A stretch of 64,000 nt of DNA from Demequina sp. TMPB413 (GCF_020447105.2 NZ_CP096184.1:2232001-2296000), one strand, 5' to 3'; counted from the stretch's first letter, positions 1-8,958 are shown. Made by a program: numbers and translations. Notes: a model not told the origin generated them from the sequence alone.

Positions 1-945
1 GGCCGTCGTGGCCCCGTTCCAAAGCCATTGAGCGCCCGCCGAGAGCGTCGTCGCCGTGGTGTGAATCTTCTGCCAGTTGGCGGCGACCGCGATCGCCGTG
101 GACAACGTGCCGACGGTGACGGCGAGCACCTTGGTTTCGGTCTCGTGCTCACCCATCCACTCGAGCGCTTCCAGACCCGCAGTCGCGACCTCGGTCACGG
201 CCGGCAGCAGTTGCGTACCAAACCGTGCGGAGAGGTCCTCCGTGACCCCAGCCAACTTCTTCTGCATGCCTGCGAGTTCATCCGACGTGCGGGCGAAGTC
301 GCCCGAGGCGGCGGCGGCGTCATTCTGAATGATCGCCAGCGTCGCCGTGACCTTGTCCTGCTCCGTCAACTCCGAGGCGACCTTCTTGCCCGTCGCGGCC
401 AGAGCCTCCTGCTGCACCCGTGCCGTCGAGATGTTCGGGATCAGCTTCTGCAGCGAGTCGTACTCGCCACGCATCGCACCCGAGATGCGGTCGATCACGT
501 CAGCGGTTGGGAGATCCCGGAACGAGCCCAGGTCGGCCGCGAGCTGCACCGTGGTCTGCGACATGTCGGCAGCCTGATCCGAGGCAAAGCCGAGCTGCGT
601 GAACATGTCACCAAACCCAGCGGACGCCTCGAGCGCCGCCTGCTTCGACATACCCACGGTCTTGTAGGCCGTGTCGCCCCACTCCAACATCGCGTCGGCC
701 TGGTCACCAAACAGGACCGTCGTCATGTTGACGGTCTCCGTCAGATCACGCGCTGCACCAATCGACTTCACCGAGAAGTAACCCGCGCCAGCCGCGAGCG
801 CGACGAACTGTGCCGTGCCGGCAACCCGCAAACCGTTGAGCGCACGCTCTTGAGCGTTCAGCTTGTCCGACATCTTGTCGAAGACCTTGGACGCGTTGTC
901 CTTGGCCAGAATGTCGAACGTGATGTTCGAGGGACGGGTCGCCAC
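1..945 (-). CDS. Phage tail tape measure protein (N-terminal 315 residues, cut by window edge)
   Basis: The protein sets tail length and acts during DNA ejection. The visible part begins at a GTG (945) with a GGAGGTGCACT leader. It has a typical tape-measure N-terminus, an amphipathic region containing KDNASKVFDKMSDKL followed by an Ala-rich segment. Then comes a TP901-type core (residues about 60-250) with SIGAARDLTETVNMTTVLFG-like and SAMRGEYDSLQKL-like segments. The gene follows the tail assembly chaperone frameshift pair directly, the expected order in siphophages. The 3' end lies outside the window, so full length and any C-terminal lytic domains cannot be seen. Confidence 0.9.
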   Translation of the reverse strand, partial: MATRPSNITFDILAKDNASKVFDKMSDKLNAQERALNGLRVAGTAQFVALAAGAGYFSVKSIGAARDLTETVNMTTVLFGDQADAMLEWGDTAYKTVGMSKQAALEASAGFGDMFTQLGFASDQAADMSQTTVQLAADLGSFRDLPTADVIDRISGAMRGEYDSLQKLIPNISTARVQQEALAATGKKVASELTEQDKVTATLAIIQNDAAAASGDFARTSDELAGMQKKLAGVTEDLSARFGTQLLPAVTEVATAGLEALEWMGEHETETKVLAVTVGTLSTAIAVAANWQKIHTTATTLSAGAQWLWNGATTA

Positions 946-972
946 AGTGCACCTCCTGTCGGCGTGAGTTGG

Positions 973-1269
973 CTACTTGGGGGGCAATGCTTCGAGGTCT
1001 TCGCAGAACAGCAGGAACTGCTCGAGCGTGAGCGCACCGACGTCGCTGGGCGACAGGTGGTAAATGCGGGCGAACACCGGCAGGCGGAGATGAACGGATA
1101 CTCGGACTGACGCCTCCTGGGCTACTGCGGGCCAGTGGTCTCCGGTGTCGGCTCCGTGGCGCCGTCGGAGGCCGGAGCGGAACCCTTCGACGGAGACTGA
1201 GGGTCCGCGTTCTCCGACTCCTCGGCCATCGCACCATCGGAGGTGTCGAGCATCGCTTCGTCTTCAGGG
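973..1269 (-). CDS. Tail assembly chaperone, T extension reached by -1 frameshift
   Basis: This frame is open from 1269 to the TAG at 973 and lies -1 relative to the chaperone frame that ends at 1122. It has no good start codon and can be read as a continuation of the G protein. Its C-terminus contains the segment RIYHLSPSDVGALTLEQF, close to the motif (HLxPxDVxxLTxxxF) of the T part of siphophage G/GT chaperone pairs, followed by a short acidic end and PPK-stop. No canonical XXXYYYZ heptamer is obvious; the AAGGGTT stretch near 1182-1188 is only a candidate slip point. Position between major tail and tape measure genes supports the call. Confidence 0.6.
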
Positions 1270-1625
1270 TCATCCGGCATCGGTGTGAAGTCCGACAGGC
1301 GCATCGAGCACACCTGGCGCCAACTGACAGGGAAGCCGCCTGTGCGAAGCGTGGCGAACCCGATCAGTTGACTCAGAATGATCTCGTCGTTGCCGGTGAT
1401 CTCCGAGGGCGGACCCGAATACTCCTGACCTGTACGGGCCGCATGCTGCTCGAGGTGAGCGAGCCTGGATCGGTAGGTCAGGGCTTCGAGATCCGTCAGG
1501 CGCCACCCCAAGGCGCCAAGCGCTTCGGCCAGGTCGCTCATCTGCATGTCGAGTGGACGAACAATCGGCAACTCCGCGCCCGCCCACGGCAGGGTCTCGT
1601 CGGACGGGGTGATCTTGTAGCGCAT
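1122..1625 (-). CDS. Tail assembly chaperone (G protein)
   Basis: A 167-residue acidic protein placed between the tail tube and tape measure genes, the invariable site of the siphophage tail assembly chaperone. It starts MRYKITPSDETLPW and has a mid-protein helix with LSQLIGFATLRTGGFPVSWRQ. It ends in a disordered Glu/Ser/Pro/Thr tail that overlaps the alternative -1 frame. By analogy with lambda G/GT it should coat the tape measure protein before tail tube polymerisation. Sequence similarity alone would be weak, so the assignment leans on gene order and the overlapping T frame. Confidence 0.75.
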   Translation of the reverse strand: MRYKITPSDETLPWAGAELPIVRPLDMQMSDLAEALGALGWRLTDLEALTYRSRLAHLEQHAARTGQEYSGPPSEITGNDEIILSQLIGFATLRTGGFPVSWRQVCSMRLSDFTPMPDDPEDEAMLDTSDGAMAEESENADPQSPSKGSAPASDGATEPTPETTGPQ

Positions 1626-1642
1626 GGGAGCGCCTCCAGCTT

Positions 1643-2254
1643 CTATTCGACGGGATGAGACTTGATCAACTTCGCGGCTTCATCGACTACGGCAATCAGG
1701 GCCTCGCGGGCCTCGACAATGCCGCCAGCAACACCACGTTGGAAGTACTGGTTACCGGCCTGCTTTGCGTAGGGACGTGTGCCCCGGGGTGCGAATACGG
1801 GGTGTTCCCACGTTTTCGCGTTCAGAGCCTTGTTGCCCCAGAACGGCTTTGCCGACGCCACCCGCACCGCGGCGCCCCTGCCGGTGCGCGGTGTCCGCAC
1901 TTGTGTGGTGAGGTTCGATGCGACCTGGTCACGCAGGCCCGTGTGGTAGCCACGAGCCGACGCCTGCGCATCCAAGCCAATGATGCGAGCGCCAGCCAGT
2001 TGACGGGCACGCGGGCCCCTGCGATACCCTCCACGGCGACTCGGTTGAGCCATCGTGTAGCGGGTGCGAGAGACAGTCGCACCCACGGGCACACTCGCCA
2101 AGATCGACTGCTGCTCCTCGATGATCGACTCACCGGTCTCACGCAGCGACCGGCGCATGTCCCGCGCCAGCTTCGGACTGATCGCCTTCAGGTCATCGAC
2201 GACGGCCCGCAGGTTCGTCTTGACGTCATACAGCGACGCATCCGACGTGGCCAT
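1643..2254 (-). CDS. HK97 gp10-like head-tail/tail completion protein
   Basis: A 203-residue basic protein. The N-terminal third is helical (LRAVVDDLKAISPKLARDMR), like the HK97-gp10 family of connector-associated proteins. The C-terminal part has the family-like pattern of a HPVFAPRGTRPYAKQ stretch followed by QYFQRGV and a long helix. HK97-gp10 proteins usually sit before the tail terminator; here the gene lies after the tail tube gene, so it could instead be a minor tail component. It is separated from the tail tube gene by 10 bases and belongs to the same operon. Confidence 0.55.
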   Translation of the reverse strand: MATSDASLYDVKTNLRAVVDDLKAISPKLARDMRRSLRETGESIIEEQQSILASVPVGATVSRTRYTMAQPSRRGGYRRGPRARQLAGARIIGLDAQASARGYHTGLRDQVASNLTTQVRTPRTGRGAAVRVASAKPFWGNKALNAKTWEHPVFAPRGTRPYAKQAGNQYFQRGVAGGIVEAREALIAVVDEAAKLIKSHPVE

Positions 2255-2264
2255 GGCAGACCCG

Positions 2265-3293
2265 CTAGACCGCGGTGTCGGTCGACTGGTAGCAGACGTA
2301 CACCGGGGACGTCGACGCGGCGACGAGGTCCAGAGCCTCGAAGTTCATTGACGTCACGATCGGGGCGTTGTTGCCGTCCTGAGGCAGCGAGTCGTTGAAC
2401 ACGATCGCCGGGATGTACACCTGCAGTGTCGCCTTCGACGAGGCACCGATCGTGGTCGGGTGCTCGAAGTTCAGCAGCAGCGACAGGCGGGTCTGGTTCA
2501 GCAGCGCGTCGCGCATCGTGGTGCCCTGCAGTTCGATGTCGAGCGACCCGGTCACGTCGACCATGCCGCGCTCCGACGTGCGGGTCCGCTTGCCCGCACC
2601 ACCCAGGTTGAAGCCGCCGGCGTCCAGGTTGTTCTTCACGGTGACCTTGCCGCCCTTGATGAACGCCACCGGGTCATCGGCCGTCGTGGCCAACGTGGTG
2701 TCCGTGGGCTTGGTGACCGTGGCGCCGATGTAGATCTCGCCACCGACGAACGTCAGGGGCTCAGCACCGACGACGTAGGACGGCGACGCATACGCCTCGC
2801 CCGTCACCACCTCGCGGGAGATCCACTCCAACGCCAGCTTCACGATGGGCGATGCGAAGTCGATCTCCATCTGCTCACACACCGAGCCAGGGAACGTGTA
2901 CGCCTGCACGGCGCCGCCACCCACCGGAGGCAGACCCTTCTGGATCGTGTACGACTTCGCGGGACCCGTGGTGGCAGGCGTATGGACCTGCAGGTACACA
3001 CCCGTGTCGGCCGTCTCGGTCACGGTCTTGGTGCCAAGCACCGCCTCGAGCCACACGCCCAGGCCCTTCGTGACCGCCTCGAGGCCGATCTGACCGCCCG
3101 CGTCAACCTTCTCCAGCACACGGCCGGCAGAACGCTTCACGCGCGCACCCACGCGGCGGCCCTCAGACTGGGCGTAGGTGTTCTTGAAGTTCATGGACTC
3201 CGAGATGAACTCGGGGAAACGGTCGACGGTGACGGCAGTGCCGAACACCGACTCCTCCTTGATACCGATCGACGAGTCGAGAACGTTCGTCAT
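2265..3293 (-). CDS. Major tail (tube) protein
   Basis: A 342-residue protein beginning MTNVLDSSIGIKEESVFGT, a typical opening of actinophage tail tube proteins (xxxxGxxxExxxGTxV). It continues with beta-rich sequence that fits the tail-tube fold, including KRSAGRVLEKVDAGGQIGLE and a GSLDIELQGTTMRDALLN segment. The start is supported by a GGGAGA leader. It lies directly upstream of the gp10-like, chaperone and tape measure genes, as expected. It should polymerise as stacked rings to make the tail tube. Confidence 0.85.
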   Translation of the reverse strand: MTNVLDSSIGIKEESVFGTAVTVDRFPEFISESMNFKNTYAQSEGRRVGARVKRSAGRVLEKVDAGGQIGLEAVTKGLGVWLEAVLGTKTVTETADTGVYLQVHTPATTGPAKSYTIQKGLPPVGGGAVQAYTFPGSVCEQMEIDFASPIVKLALEWISREVVTGEAYASPSYVVGAEPLTFVGGEIYIGATVTKPTDTTLATTADDPVAFIKGGKVTVKNNLDAGGFNLGGAGKRTRTSERGMVDVTGSLDIELQGTTMRDALLNQTRLSLLLNFEHPTTIGASSKATLQVYIPAIVFNDSLPQDGNNAPIVTSMNFEALDLVAASTSPVYVCYQSTDTAV

Positions 3294-3296
3294 GAC

Positions 3297-3716
3297 TTAC
3301 TCTCCCTTGGTTTCCGACGGGTCCGACCCGGCGTCGCTGCTGTCGTTGGCCTCACCGCTGTCACCCTCGCCGGCGGCGTGCAGGAGGGGGATCCCGTCCT
3401 CACCGACACCGAGCACGCCATCGCCGTCGACGACGGCCGGAGTCGTTGCCGCCATCAGCTCAGGCTTCGTCATGTCCTCCGCGCCCTCAACGCCCAGGTG
3501 CTCGGCGTGAGCGATCCACACGGCCTTCTTCGCGTTGTTAGAGGGACGCTGCGACGGATCGCCGCTGGGTCCCACCACGTGCCACACGTCGTTTTGACGC
3601 AGCAGCCGCTGCGCGTGCTCGAGCGAGACCTCGACCACTTCGCCGCGCTTGACAAGGCGCCCCAGCAGGGGCACGTCCAGGTCGCCCACTGGCGACACGT
3701 TCCTGATGTTGACCAC
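3297..3716 (-). CDS. Hypothetical phage protein between connector and tail tube genes
   Basis: A 139-residue protein starting MVNIRNVSPVGDLDVPLLGR. The first 60 residues look folded (LGRLVKRGEVVEVSLEHAQR, then DVWHVV) and resemble short connector-region proteins common in actinophage genomes. The C-terminal half is acidic and Gly/Ser/Asp-rich and probably disordered. A short AEDMTKPELMA stretch resembles an LEM/SAP/Rho-N-like helix pair. It is 4 bases from the tail tube gene. Function not recognised. Confidence 0.6.
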   Translation of the reverse strand: MVNIRNVSPVGDLDVPLLGRLVKRGEVVEVSLEHAQRLLRQNDVWHVVGPSGDPSQRPSNNAKKAVWIAHAEHLGVEGAEDMTKPELMAATTPAVVDGDGVLGVGEDGIPLLHAAGEGDSGEANDSSDAGSDPSETKGE

Positions 3717-3725
3717 GTTGGCCTC

Positions 3726-4220
3726 CTAGCCAGTGACGCGCGAGCGCGCGACGAATGTTCCGGCGAACTCCCACATACGGCCGATGCCGTTGTTGGCCTG
3801 CTCGCGTCCGGGGATGGTGTTGAAAGATGCCATGCGGCACCACATGACCTTGTCGCCCAAGGTGGTGTCGCCGTTGGGGTTTGAGCGGCGCACATACTCC
3901 GCGAGGCGTGACAGGTAGCCGCCGGCGGCGGTGTACGCGTCATCGTCGGCCTTCTGCTCCGTGTCGGCACCGCCGGCACGGAACGCGTAGCAGTGGACGT
4001 CGAGCGACAGATCCCAGTCCTGCGTGCGTTGAGAACCCGAGTTTGGGGCATCCTCGAGCACACCGTCCAGGGACCCGATCAGCACAATGTCCGACGCGTT
4101 GCGAGCGATGACGGTCCGCGTGACGTAGATGTGAGGCTCAGTGAAGAGATCCTGCGCTGCCTCGAACATCGCGGCACGAAACGCCACGCCCGCGTCGACG
4201 GGATTCGGTGCCGTGCTCAT
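3726..4220 (-). CDS. Tail terminator-like protein
   Basis: A 164-residue protein starting MSTAPNPVDAGVAFRAAMFE. The ATG at 4220 overlaps the TGA of the upstream connector gene (ATGA), which fixes the start. It has a helix-then-strand N-terminus and a central section describing a strand-rich fold (DWDLSLDVHCYAFRAGG). It ends in FAGTFVARSRVTG. Size, position just before the tail tube gene, and layout fit the lambda gpU/HK97 gp10 tail-terminator group, which caps the tail at the head-proximal end. I see no family-specific motif. Confidence 0.5.
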   Translation of the reverse strand: MSTAPNPVDAGVAFRAAMFEAAQDLFTEPHIYVTRTVIARNASDIVLIGSLDGVLEDAPNSGSQRTQDWDLSLDVHCYAFRAGGADTEQKADDDAYTAAGGYLSRLAEYVRRSNPNGDTTLGDKVMWCRMASFNTIPGREQANNGIGRMWEFAGTFVARSRVTG

Positions 4221-4999
4221 GCGACACCCGCTGCACCCGGCACTGCGTGGATCCACTCCAGAGCCCGCTTCGGGATCGCGTATCCCATCGACGTCGTGAC
4301 CGTCTGCGTACCGTCAGCGTTATAGCCCACGACGCCCTGGTGAGTCTGCTGCCACGAGTGCGCCATGATCTCCAAGCACGCCAACTGGGCAGCCACAGGC
4401 ACCTGCTGCGAGCCGACCGTGTAAGACACGGAAACCTTCGCCCCGCGACCCACGTCCACCCACACGATGCCCGGCTCCTCATCGACCGTGTAGGCGCCCT
4501 CAGAGAGCGCCGTACCGTCCACCGACACAGCAGTGACCGTCACGTCGTGATTGGGCAACACGACCGCCCGCTGCCCGTAGGCGCTCACCTCGGTCCACGT
4601 CTCGCTCGACGTGAACAGGGGACCCGTGTGGAACTCCACCACCGCAGACGCGGCCGCGATGTACAGCATCAACGCGTCCAACTCGGTGCCGGCACTGTTG
4701 TCCACCTGGCGCAAACGCTGCAGCGCCTGCTCGCGTGACACCAGGAACCGCGGCGTCAAAGGCCACACGTCCAGGATGTTCACGAACGCGTCGGCCGGGG
4801 TCGACCAATGCAGCAAGTAGCGTCCAGGCAACTCCGGCGTGAACGTCGCGTCGTGCTGCGCACTGCTGTCAGTCACCGCCGGCGCGGGATCCAACTCCAC
4901 ACCATCGGGACCGGTGACCGTGAGCGACGCCTCACCAGCAGCGGGGCTGAGCCACGACACTGTCGCGGGGGTACCAACGTACTTAGCAGTGTCGCTCAC
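4217..4999 (-). CDS. Head-tail connector (gp6-like adaptor) with N-terminal Ig-like domain
   Basis: A 260-residue protein. Residues 1-80 look like a beta-sandwich add-on (ATVSWLSPAAGEASLTVTGP, then TFTPELPGRYLLHW). From about residue 85 the sequence fits the gp6/gp15-type connector: an FLVSREQALQRLRQVDN helix, the segment ALMLYIAAASAVVEFHTG, then a strand-rich part with VSVSYTVG and a final helical AAQLACLEIMAHSW. Adaptors of this class form the ring under the portal. The position between capsid and tail terminator fits. Confidence 0.7.
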   Translation of the reverse strand: MSDTAKYVGTPATVSWLSPAAGEASLTVTGPDGVELDPAPAVTDSSAQHDATFTPELPGRYLLHWSTPADAFVNILDVWPLTPRFLVSREQALQRLRQVDNSAGTELDALMLYIAAASAVVEFHTGPLFTSSETWTEVSAYGQRAVVLPNHDVTVTAVSVDGTALSEGAYTVDEEPGIVWVDVGRGAKVSVSYTVGSQQVPVAAQLACLEIMAHSWQQTHQGVVGYNADGTQTVTTSMGYAIPKRALEWIHAVPGAAGVA

Positions 5000-5009
5000 G
5001 GTTCACCTC

Positions 5010-5357
5010 CTACTTGGTCTCGTTGGCGTTGCCATCCGCAGCGTCGCCGGACTTGCCGTCGCCGCCTTCTTCAGCAGCCTTCTTCTCGGCCTCCGCCTTC
5101 TCAGCGGCAGCCTTGTCGGCAGCGGCCTTCTCAGCCGCAGCCTTCTTCTCCGCTGCAGTCGCTCCCGTCTCCGGCTTTGCGCCGTAGTGCTTGAGCTGCG
5201 CGTCGACCTGCTTCACACGCTCCGGCAGGTCGCGGCGAACGTAGCCCTGGCGCTCCATGTTGAGCGCGTCGATGATCTTCTGGTTGGGGTTGGGCTTGCC
5301 GCTCTCGGCGGACGCCTTGCGATCGGCGGCAGCTGCCGCTCGGGTGTTGCTGGCCAT
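5010..5357 (-). CDS. Hypothetical protein with Ala/Lys/Glu coiled tail
   Basis: A 115-residue protein between the capsid and connector genes. Residues 1-65 may be folded (NQKIIDALNMERQGYVRR, then LPERVKQVDAQLKHYG). Residues 66-100 are a simple AAEKKAAAEKAAADK-type helix, followed by a Gly/Asp tail. The first part resembles short capsid-associated proteins in actinophages that carry a 'GYVRRDLPERVKQVDAQLK'-like segment. It could be a head decoration or connector accessory. Not recognised with confidence. Confidence 0.6.
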   Translation of the reverse strand: MASNTRAAAAADRKASAESGKPNPNQKIIDALNMERQGYVRRDLPERVKQVDAQLKHYGAKPETGATAAEKKAAAEKAAADKAAAEKAEAEKKAAEEGGDGKSGDAADGNANETK

Positions 5358-5432
5358 GCTCTTCTCTCTTTCGTGTGCGGTGGAGGGTGGAGACGGTGGG
5401 GGCCGGATGCCCGGCCCCCACCGCGAGCCCGA

Positions 5433-6833
5433 CTAGAAGGTCGGGGGAACCAGGCCGGTACCACCGATGACCTGCACGGCGCCGTCGTAGCGCTCGAAGC
5501 AGGTCGCCTGGTAGCCGTAGACGACGAAGTCGACCTTCAACTTCTTCGACTGGGTCTGCTCGGCTCGAATCATGAGCGGAGCCGAAGGGTCCTCCCAGAG
5601 GTGGGCTTCCTTCTTGGCGTACACCGCCACGCGATCCTCGTTGGTGCCCGCGCCGAGGTTCGACGGCAGGTTGCCGTCCGTGACGACCGGGTCGTCCGAC
5701 GGCAGGTAGCCGCGCACGCCCTTGAGCGCACCGGTGATGACTCCCTGACCCTGCGCCCCGACGTTGCGACCCGAGATGAACGGGTGCGTGTCAATGAACT
5801 GGTTCATGAGCCAGCGCCACCGGTTGCGACGCATGAGCACGCGGATGTCGCCGTCGACCGTCTGGTCCTTGAGCGCCTCTTCCACGCCGGAGATGGCCTG
5901 CAGGATCTTGGCGTAGAGCTCGATCGCCGTCGGGCTGGCGTCCGTGTAGGTCACTGCGGTGCCCGCGGCCAGAAGGCCGGTCGACGCCCGGAGGATCGCC
6001 TTGCGGTCCTTGTCCGTGTAGTACTCGCGGACGAGGTCCTCAAGCATGGCGTCGGATGCGTCGGGCGCCCGGTCGAGAACCTGACGCGGCACCGACTGCG
6101 AACCCGCGACCGTGTAGATGGGCACGGTGATGAGCTCGTCGTCGAAGTCCGTCTCGTCGACATCGGCGCCCTCTGCTGACTGCTCGTCCACGGAGGTGCC
6201 CGTGGCGACCTTCGGCAAGTACGCCACCATGCCCGTGGCAGGGAGCTCGTGCACCGTCATGTTGTCGCTGTTCGCGAGCTGCGCACCTTCCTTCGCCTCG
6301 GGAGCGAACAAGTCGGTGAGGTACTCCGGGATCGCAAAACCCGACACGTTCGCCGTGCTGGCGATGCGCTCAGCGACCGGGGTGCCCGCGTCTTTGCGTG
6401 CGTCGAGCACCTGACGGGTTGACTTCTCGAGACGCGAGCGCGCCTCGGTGTCGCCCAGGAACGACCGCGCGACGTCCTGCATGAACGCCTTGCCCTTGGG
6501 GTCCCGGTCGGCGCGGTACGGAGACTCCTCGGTGATAACCCGGGTTGAGGTCTCCCGCTCTTCGGGCAACTCAGCGCCCTTGTGAACCTCAGCGGCACGC
6601 GTCGCGGCCAGCTCGTCCTCGGCGATCTCGGCAGAGAGGTCCGCGGCGCGGCCCTCCATGTTGCCAAGTTCCGCGTCGATCGCCTTGCGGCGGTTGAGCG
6701 CCTCGGCAACCTTGTCATCGTCAGGCGTGTCCTGGCCGCGGAGCTCGGTGAGCTCGGCGACGACAGTGGCACGCTCCTTGTACTTCTCGGAGATGCTGCG
6801 CAGGAGTTCTGCGTGCAGCTTCTTCGGGTCCAT
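5433..6833 (-). CDS. Major capsid protein, HK97 gp5 family
   Basis: A 466-residue protein. The first ~110 residues are highly charged helix (the delta/scaffold domain), followed by the HK97-fold part. Recognisable pieces are GFAIPEYLTDLFAPEAKEG, the P-domain/spine segment SQSVPRQVLDRAPDASDAML, VLMRRNRWRWLMNQF, and a C-terminal VDFVVYGYQATCFERYDGAV. The prohead protease gene lies directly upstream, consistent with removal of the delta domain during maturation. Its gene is preceded by a GGAGTGAG-like leader region and a 99-base gap. Confidence 0.92.
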   Translation of the reverse strand: MDPKKLHAELLRSISEKYKERATVVAELTELRGQDTPDDDKVAEALNRRKAIDAELGNMEGRAADLSAEIAEDELAATRAAEVHKGAELPEERETSTRVITEESPYRADRDPKGKAFMQDVARSFLGDTEARSRLEKSTRQVLDARKDAGTPVAERIASTANVSGFAIPEYLTDLFAPEAKEGAQLANSDNMTVHELPATGMVAYLPKVATGTSVDEQSAEGADVDETDFDDELITVPIYTVAGSQSVPRQVLDRAPDASDAMLEDLVREYYTDKDRKAILRASTGLLAAGTAVTYTDASPTAIELYAKILQAISGVEEALKDQTVDGDIRVLMRRNRWRWLMNQFIDTHPFISGRNVGAQGQGVITGALKGVRGYLPSDDPVVTDGNLPSNLGAGTNEDRVAVYAKKEAHLWEDPSAPLMIRAEQTQSKKLKVDFVVYGYQATCFERYDGAVQVIGGTGLVPPTF

Positions 6834-6932
6834 GGTGGTTCCTTTCGGAGGAGTGAGTGTGTGTCGGTGCCAGGCAGCCAGGACGCCAGGCCGAAGCGCG
6901 GCGGCGCGGAAGCGCGGACTTACGGGGTGCGC

Positions 6933-7670
6933 CTAGTGGAAACGGCGCGGAGCGATGTCGTCCTCACTGATGAGGTCGACACCACGCTTTGAGGGGGCAG
7001 TGGCGGCGAGCTGCGTCGGGGGCTCCGGCAGGTCGTCAGCAAGGCCGGAGCCCGCGGTGTAGGGGTTGGCGCCGTAGCCGACGATCGCAACGTCACCGCG
7101 GTGCAGATCCACCTGCTCGATGTCGTACTGCATGTAGTCCGGCGCCCAGAGGCCCTTGATGATGCGGAACGAGAACGACATCTCGTCGACCAGGCTGTGA
7201 CCCGTGTCGTTCGGGATCAACTTCGGCACGATGTACGCCACGTCCGAGTCCCGGGTGTCCAGGTCCGCGCCGACGTGCAGACCGTGCTCGGTCTCCTCGA
7301 GGTGCAACGTGCCCATGATCGTCCGGGCGATCCGGCGGATCTGGTCGTGCACGATGACGAACGGCACGTCGAGGTCCGACTGCAGGAGAGTCTGCCGGAA
7401 CGCGCCTGCACGCACCACCTCGTCGTAGGGGCCGTACCAGTCCCACATCTCGTAGGGCTTCTCCGTGACCGACGCATAGCCGTCGAATCGAACGATCCCG
7501 GACGTCGACGGCTCGGAGACCCGGAACTCCGACACACGCGCGGCAACCCGCGCACCCGACGCAAGGCCCTCCGCACACCGACGGTGCGATGGGCGGTCCG
7601 CCAGCATCCGAGTCTTCGCGGCGCGCTCAGTGGCGGCCGTGGCGCGGCGCGCCTGCAACAGCGTGGTCAT
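6933..7670 (-). CDS. Prohead protease, HK97 gp4 family
   Basis: A 245-residue protein. After a basic 50-residue leader, the U35-type serine protease core starts at VRFDGYASVTEKPYEMWDWY. The putative catalytic His is in FVIVHDQIRRIARTI and the catalytic Ser in the strand SLVDEMSFSFRII; both match the HK97 protease pattern (H...S). It cleaves the capsid delta domain and then itself. It overlaps the portal gene stop by 4 bases (ATGA at 7667-7670), consistent with translational coupling, and lies upstream of the capsid gene. Confidence 0.88.
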   Translation of the reverse strand: MTTLLQARRATAATERAAKTRMLADRPSHRRCAEGLASGARVAARVSEFRVSEPSTSGIVRFDGYASVTEKPYEMWDWYGPYDEVVRAGAFRQTLLQSDLDVPFVIVHDQIRRIARTIMGTLHLEETEHGLHVGADLDTRDSDVAYIVPKLIPNDTGHSLVDEMSFSFRIIKGLWAPDYMQYDIEQVDLHRGDVAIVGYGANPYTAGSGLADDLPEPPTQLAATAPSKRGVDLISEDDIAPRRFH

Positions 7671-8956
7671 GACGCTCCTTCAGTTGGTGACGTGGACGTG
7701 GACGGCTCGGAGAGGTCGAGGTCGGCGCCCGCCCGGTTCGCGAGCTTGCGCAATTCCTTCTTGGAGATGACGTCGTTGACCTTTGCCAGGTAGCCCATCT
7801 GCAGGAGCCGTGCGACCGCCGTGGCGCGCTCGGCCTCGTCGATCCCCGACTCGTCCTCGAGCAGCGGCCCCATGTTCTCGAGCCCGCGTGCCTCGTCCTT
7901 GGACTTGAGACCCGCCAAGTACTCATCGATGAGGAGACGCCGGCGCTTGTCGGGATCCATGCGGAGCAGACCCTCGGTGTTGAGCTTCACGAAGCCACGG
8001 CCAGGGACCAGTCGAGACAGTGCCTTCTCGCGCCTTGTGACCGCGGGGCCGAAGTTCATGATGAGGAACTGCAGGTTGCGTTCGCTGATGTTGGCGTAGG
8101 TGATCGACTGGCCAGACACGGCCGCGTCGATGAGGTCCGCCGGCACGCCAAAGAAGCGGGAGATGTCCACCGTCTGGTGATCCATCAACGCCAGGAACCC
8201 GACGTCCTTGGCGCGAGCGCTCTGAATGTCGATCTCCCAGCTCTTGCCGATAGCTGCAGGCTCCCCATTCGACATCGACGCCGCGACCCGGCGCTGCACG
8301 AGCGAGGCCTCACGCGCGTTGAAGTCTCTGGCGTTGTTGCGCAACACCATGCTGGGCGTTGCGCCACGCTCGAACCAGTCCAGCGCAAATTGCAACGCGG
8401 AGGTGTGGGCGCTGAGCGTCCGGGCCGCCATCGCGATCGGCGACAGCCCGATCGGGGAGCCCGCCTCCGTGTATTGGCGCTCGTGCCAGATCTCGGCAGG
8501 CTCATAGTCGGTGTTGTCGATGCGGTACTTCGTGACGCGGGAGCCCTTGCCCTTCACCGTCACGTCGGAGGCAGAGACGAGGTGGATCTCGCGCGGCAGA
8601 CCTGCACCATCTTTCGACGTGATGACGCCGAAGTCGTTGCCGAACCGGTCAAGGTCCAAGCGGGTCGAGTGCATCCATTCGGTGATGTCCATCGGCTGAC
8701 CCTCAGCCCACGTGTCCGGGGTGACCAGAACGTCCGGCGTGCTGACGGGCGTCATGCGATCGCTGCCCGTGTAGCGGGTGAAGCAGTCGATTGGCAACGT
8801 TGACTCGAGGCCTGCACGCAGCATCGTGGCCGCCCACAAGGCCGAGATCCGCATCGCGTCGTTGGTGGAGACCCGACTACCGGAGCCCATCCCGCGTCGT
8901 GACGGAACGCCGGCGTCGGTGAGACTGATGCGGCGCTGAGGGAACAGAAAGCCCAC
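7667..8956 (-). CDS. Phage portal protein, HK97 type
   Basis: A 429-residue dodecameric portal through which DNA is packaged. I choose the GTG at 8956, 2 bases after the stop of the upstream small membrane gene; the longer frame upstream is not protein-like. Family hallmarks are an early TNDAMRISALWAATMLRAG helix, DITEWMHSTRLDLDRFGNDF, the ring/stem segment ITYANISERNLQFLIMNFGP and FFGVPADLIDAA. The C-terminus is a charged crown-like helix. It ends overlapping the protease start. Confidence 0.92.
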   Translation of the reverse strand: MGFLFPQRRISLTDAGVPSRRGMGSGSRVSTNDAMRISALWAATMLRAGLESTLPIDCFTRYTGSDRMTPVSTPDVLVTPDTWAEGQPMDITEWMHSTRLDLDRFGNDFGVITSKDGAGLPREIHLVSASDVTVKGKGSRVTKYRIDNTDYEPAEIWHERQYTEAGSPIGLSPIAMAARTLSAHTSALQFALDWFERGATPSMVLRNNARDFNAREASLVQRRVAASMSNGEPAAIGKSWEIDIQSARAKDVGFLALMDHQTVDISRFFGVPADLIDAAVSGQSITYANISERNLQFLIMNFGPAVTRREKALSRLVPGRGFVKLNTEGLLRMDPDKRRRLLIDEYLAGLKSKDEARGLENMGPLLEDESGIDEAERATAVARLLQMGYLAKVNDVISKKELRKLANRAGADLDLSEPSTSTSPTEGAS

Positions 8957-8958
8957 GA

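Noticed and set aside
28-1110. Long plus-strand open frame across the tape measure gene
   Set aside because: It is an Arg/Leu-rich shadow of the minus-strand genes; the minus frame gives a clear tape measure protein with a good start.
2395-3884. Plus-strand open frames across the tail tube and connector genes
   Set aside because: They are composition shadows in GC-rich DNA; the minus strand has ribosome sites, operon spacing and family matches.
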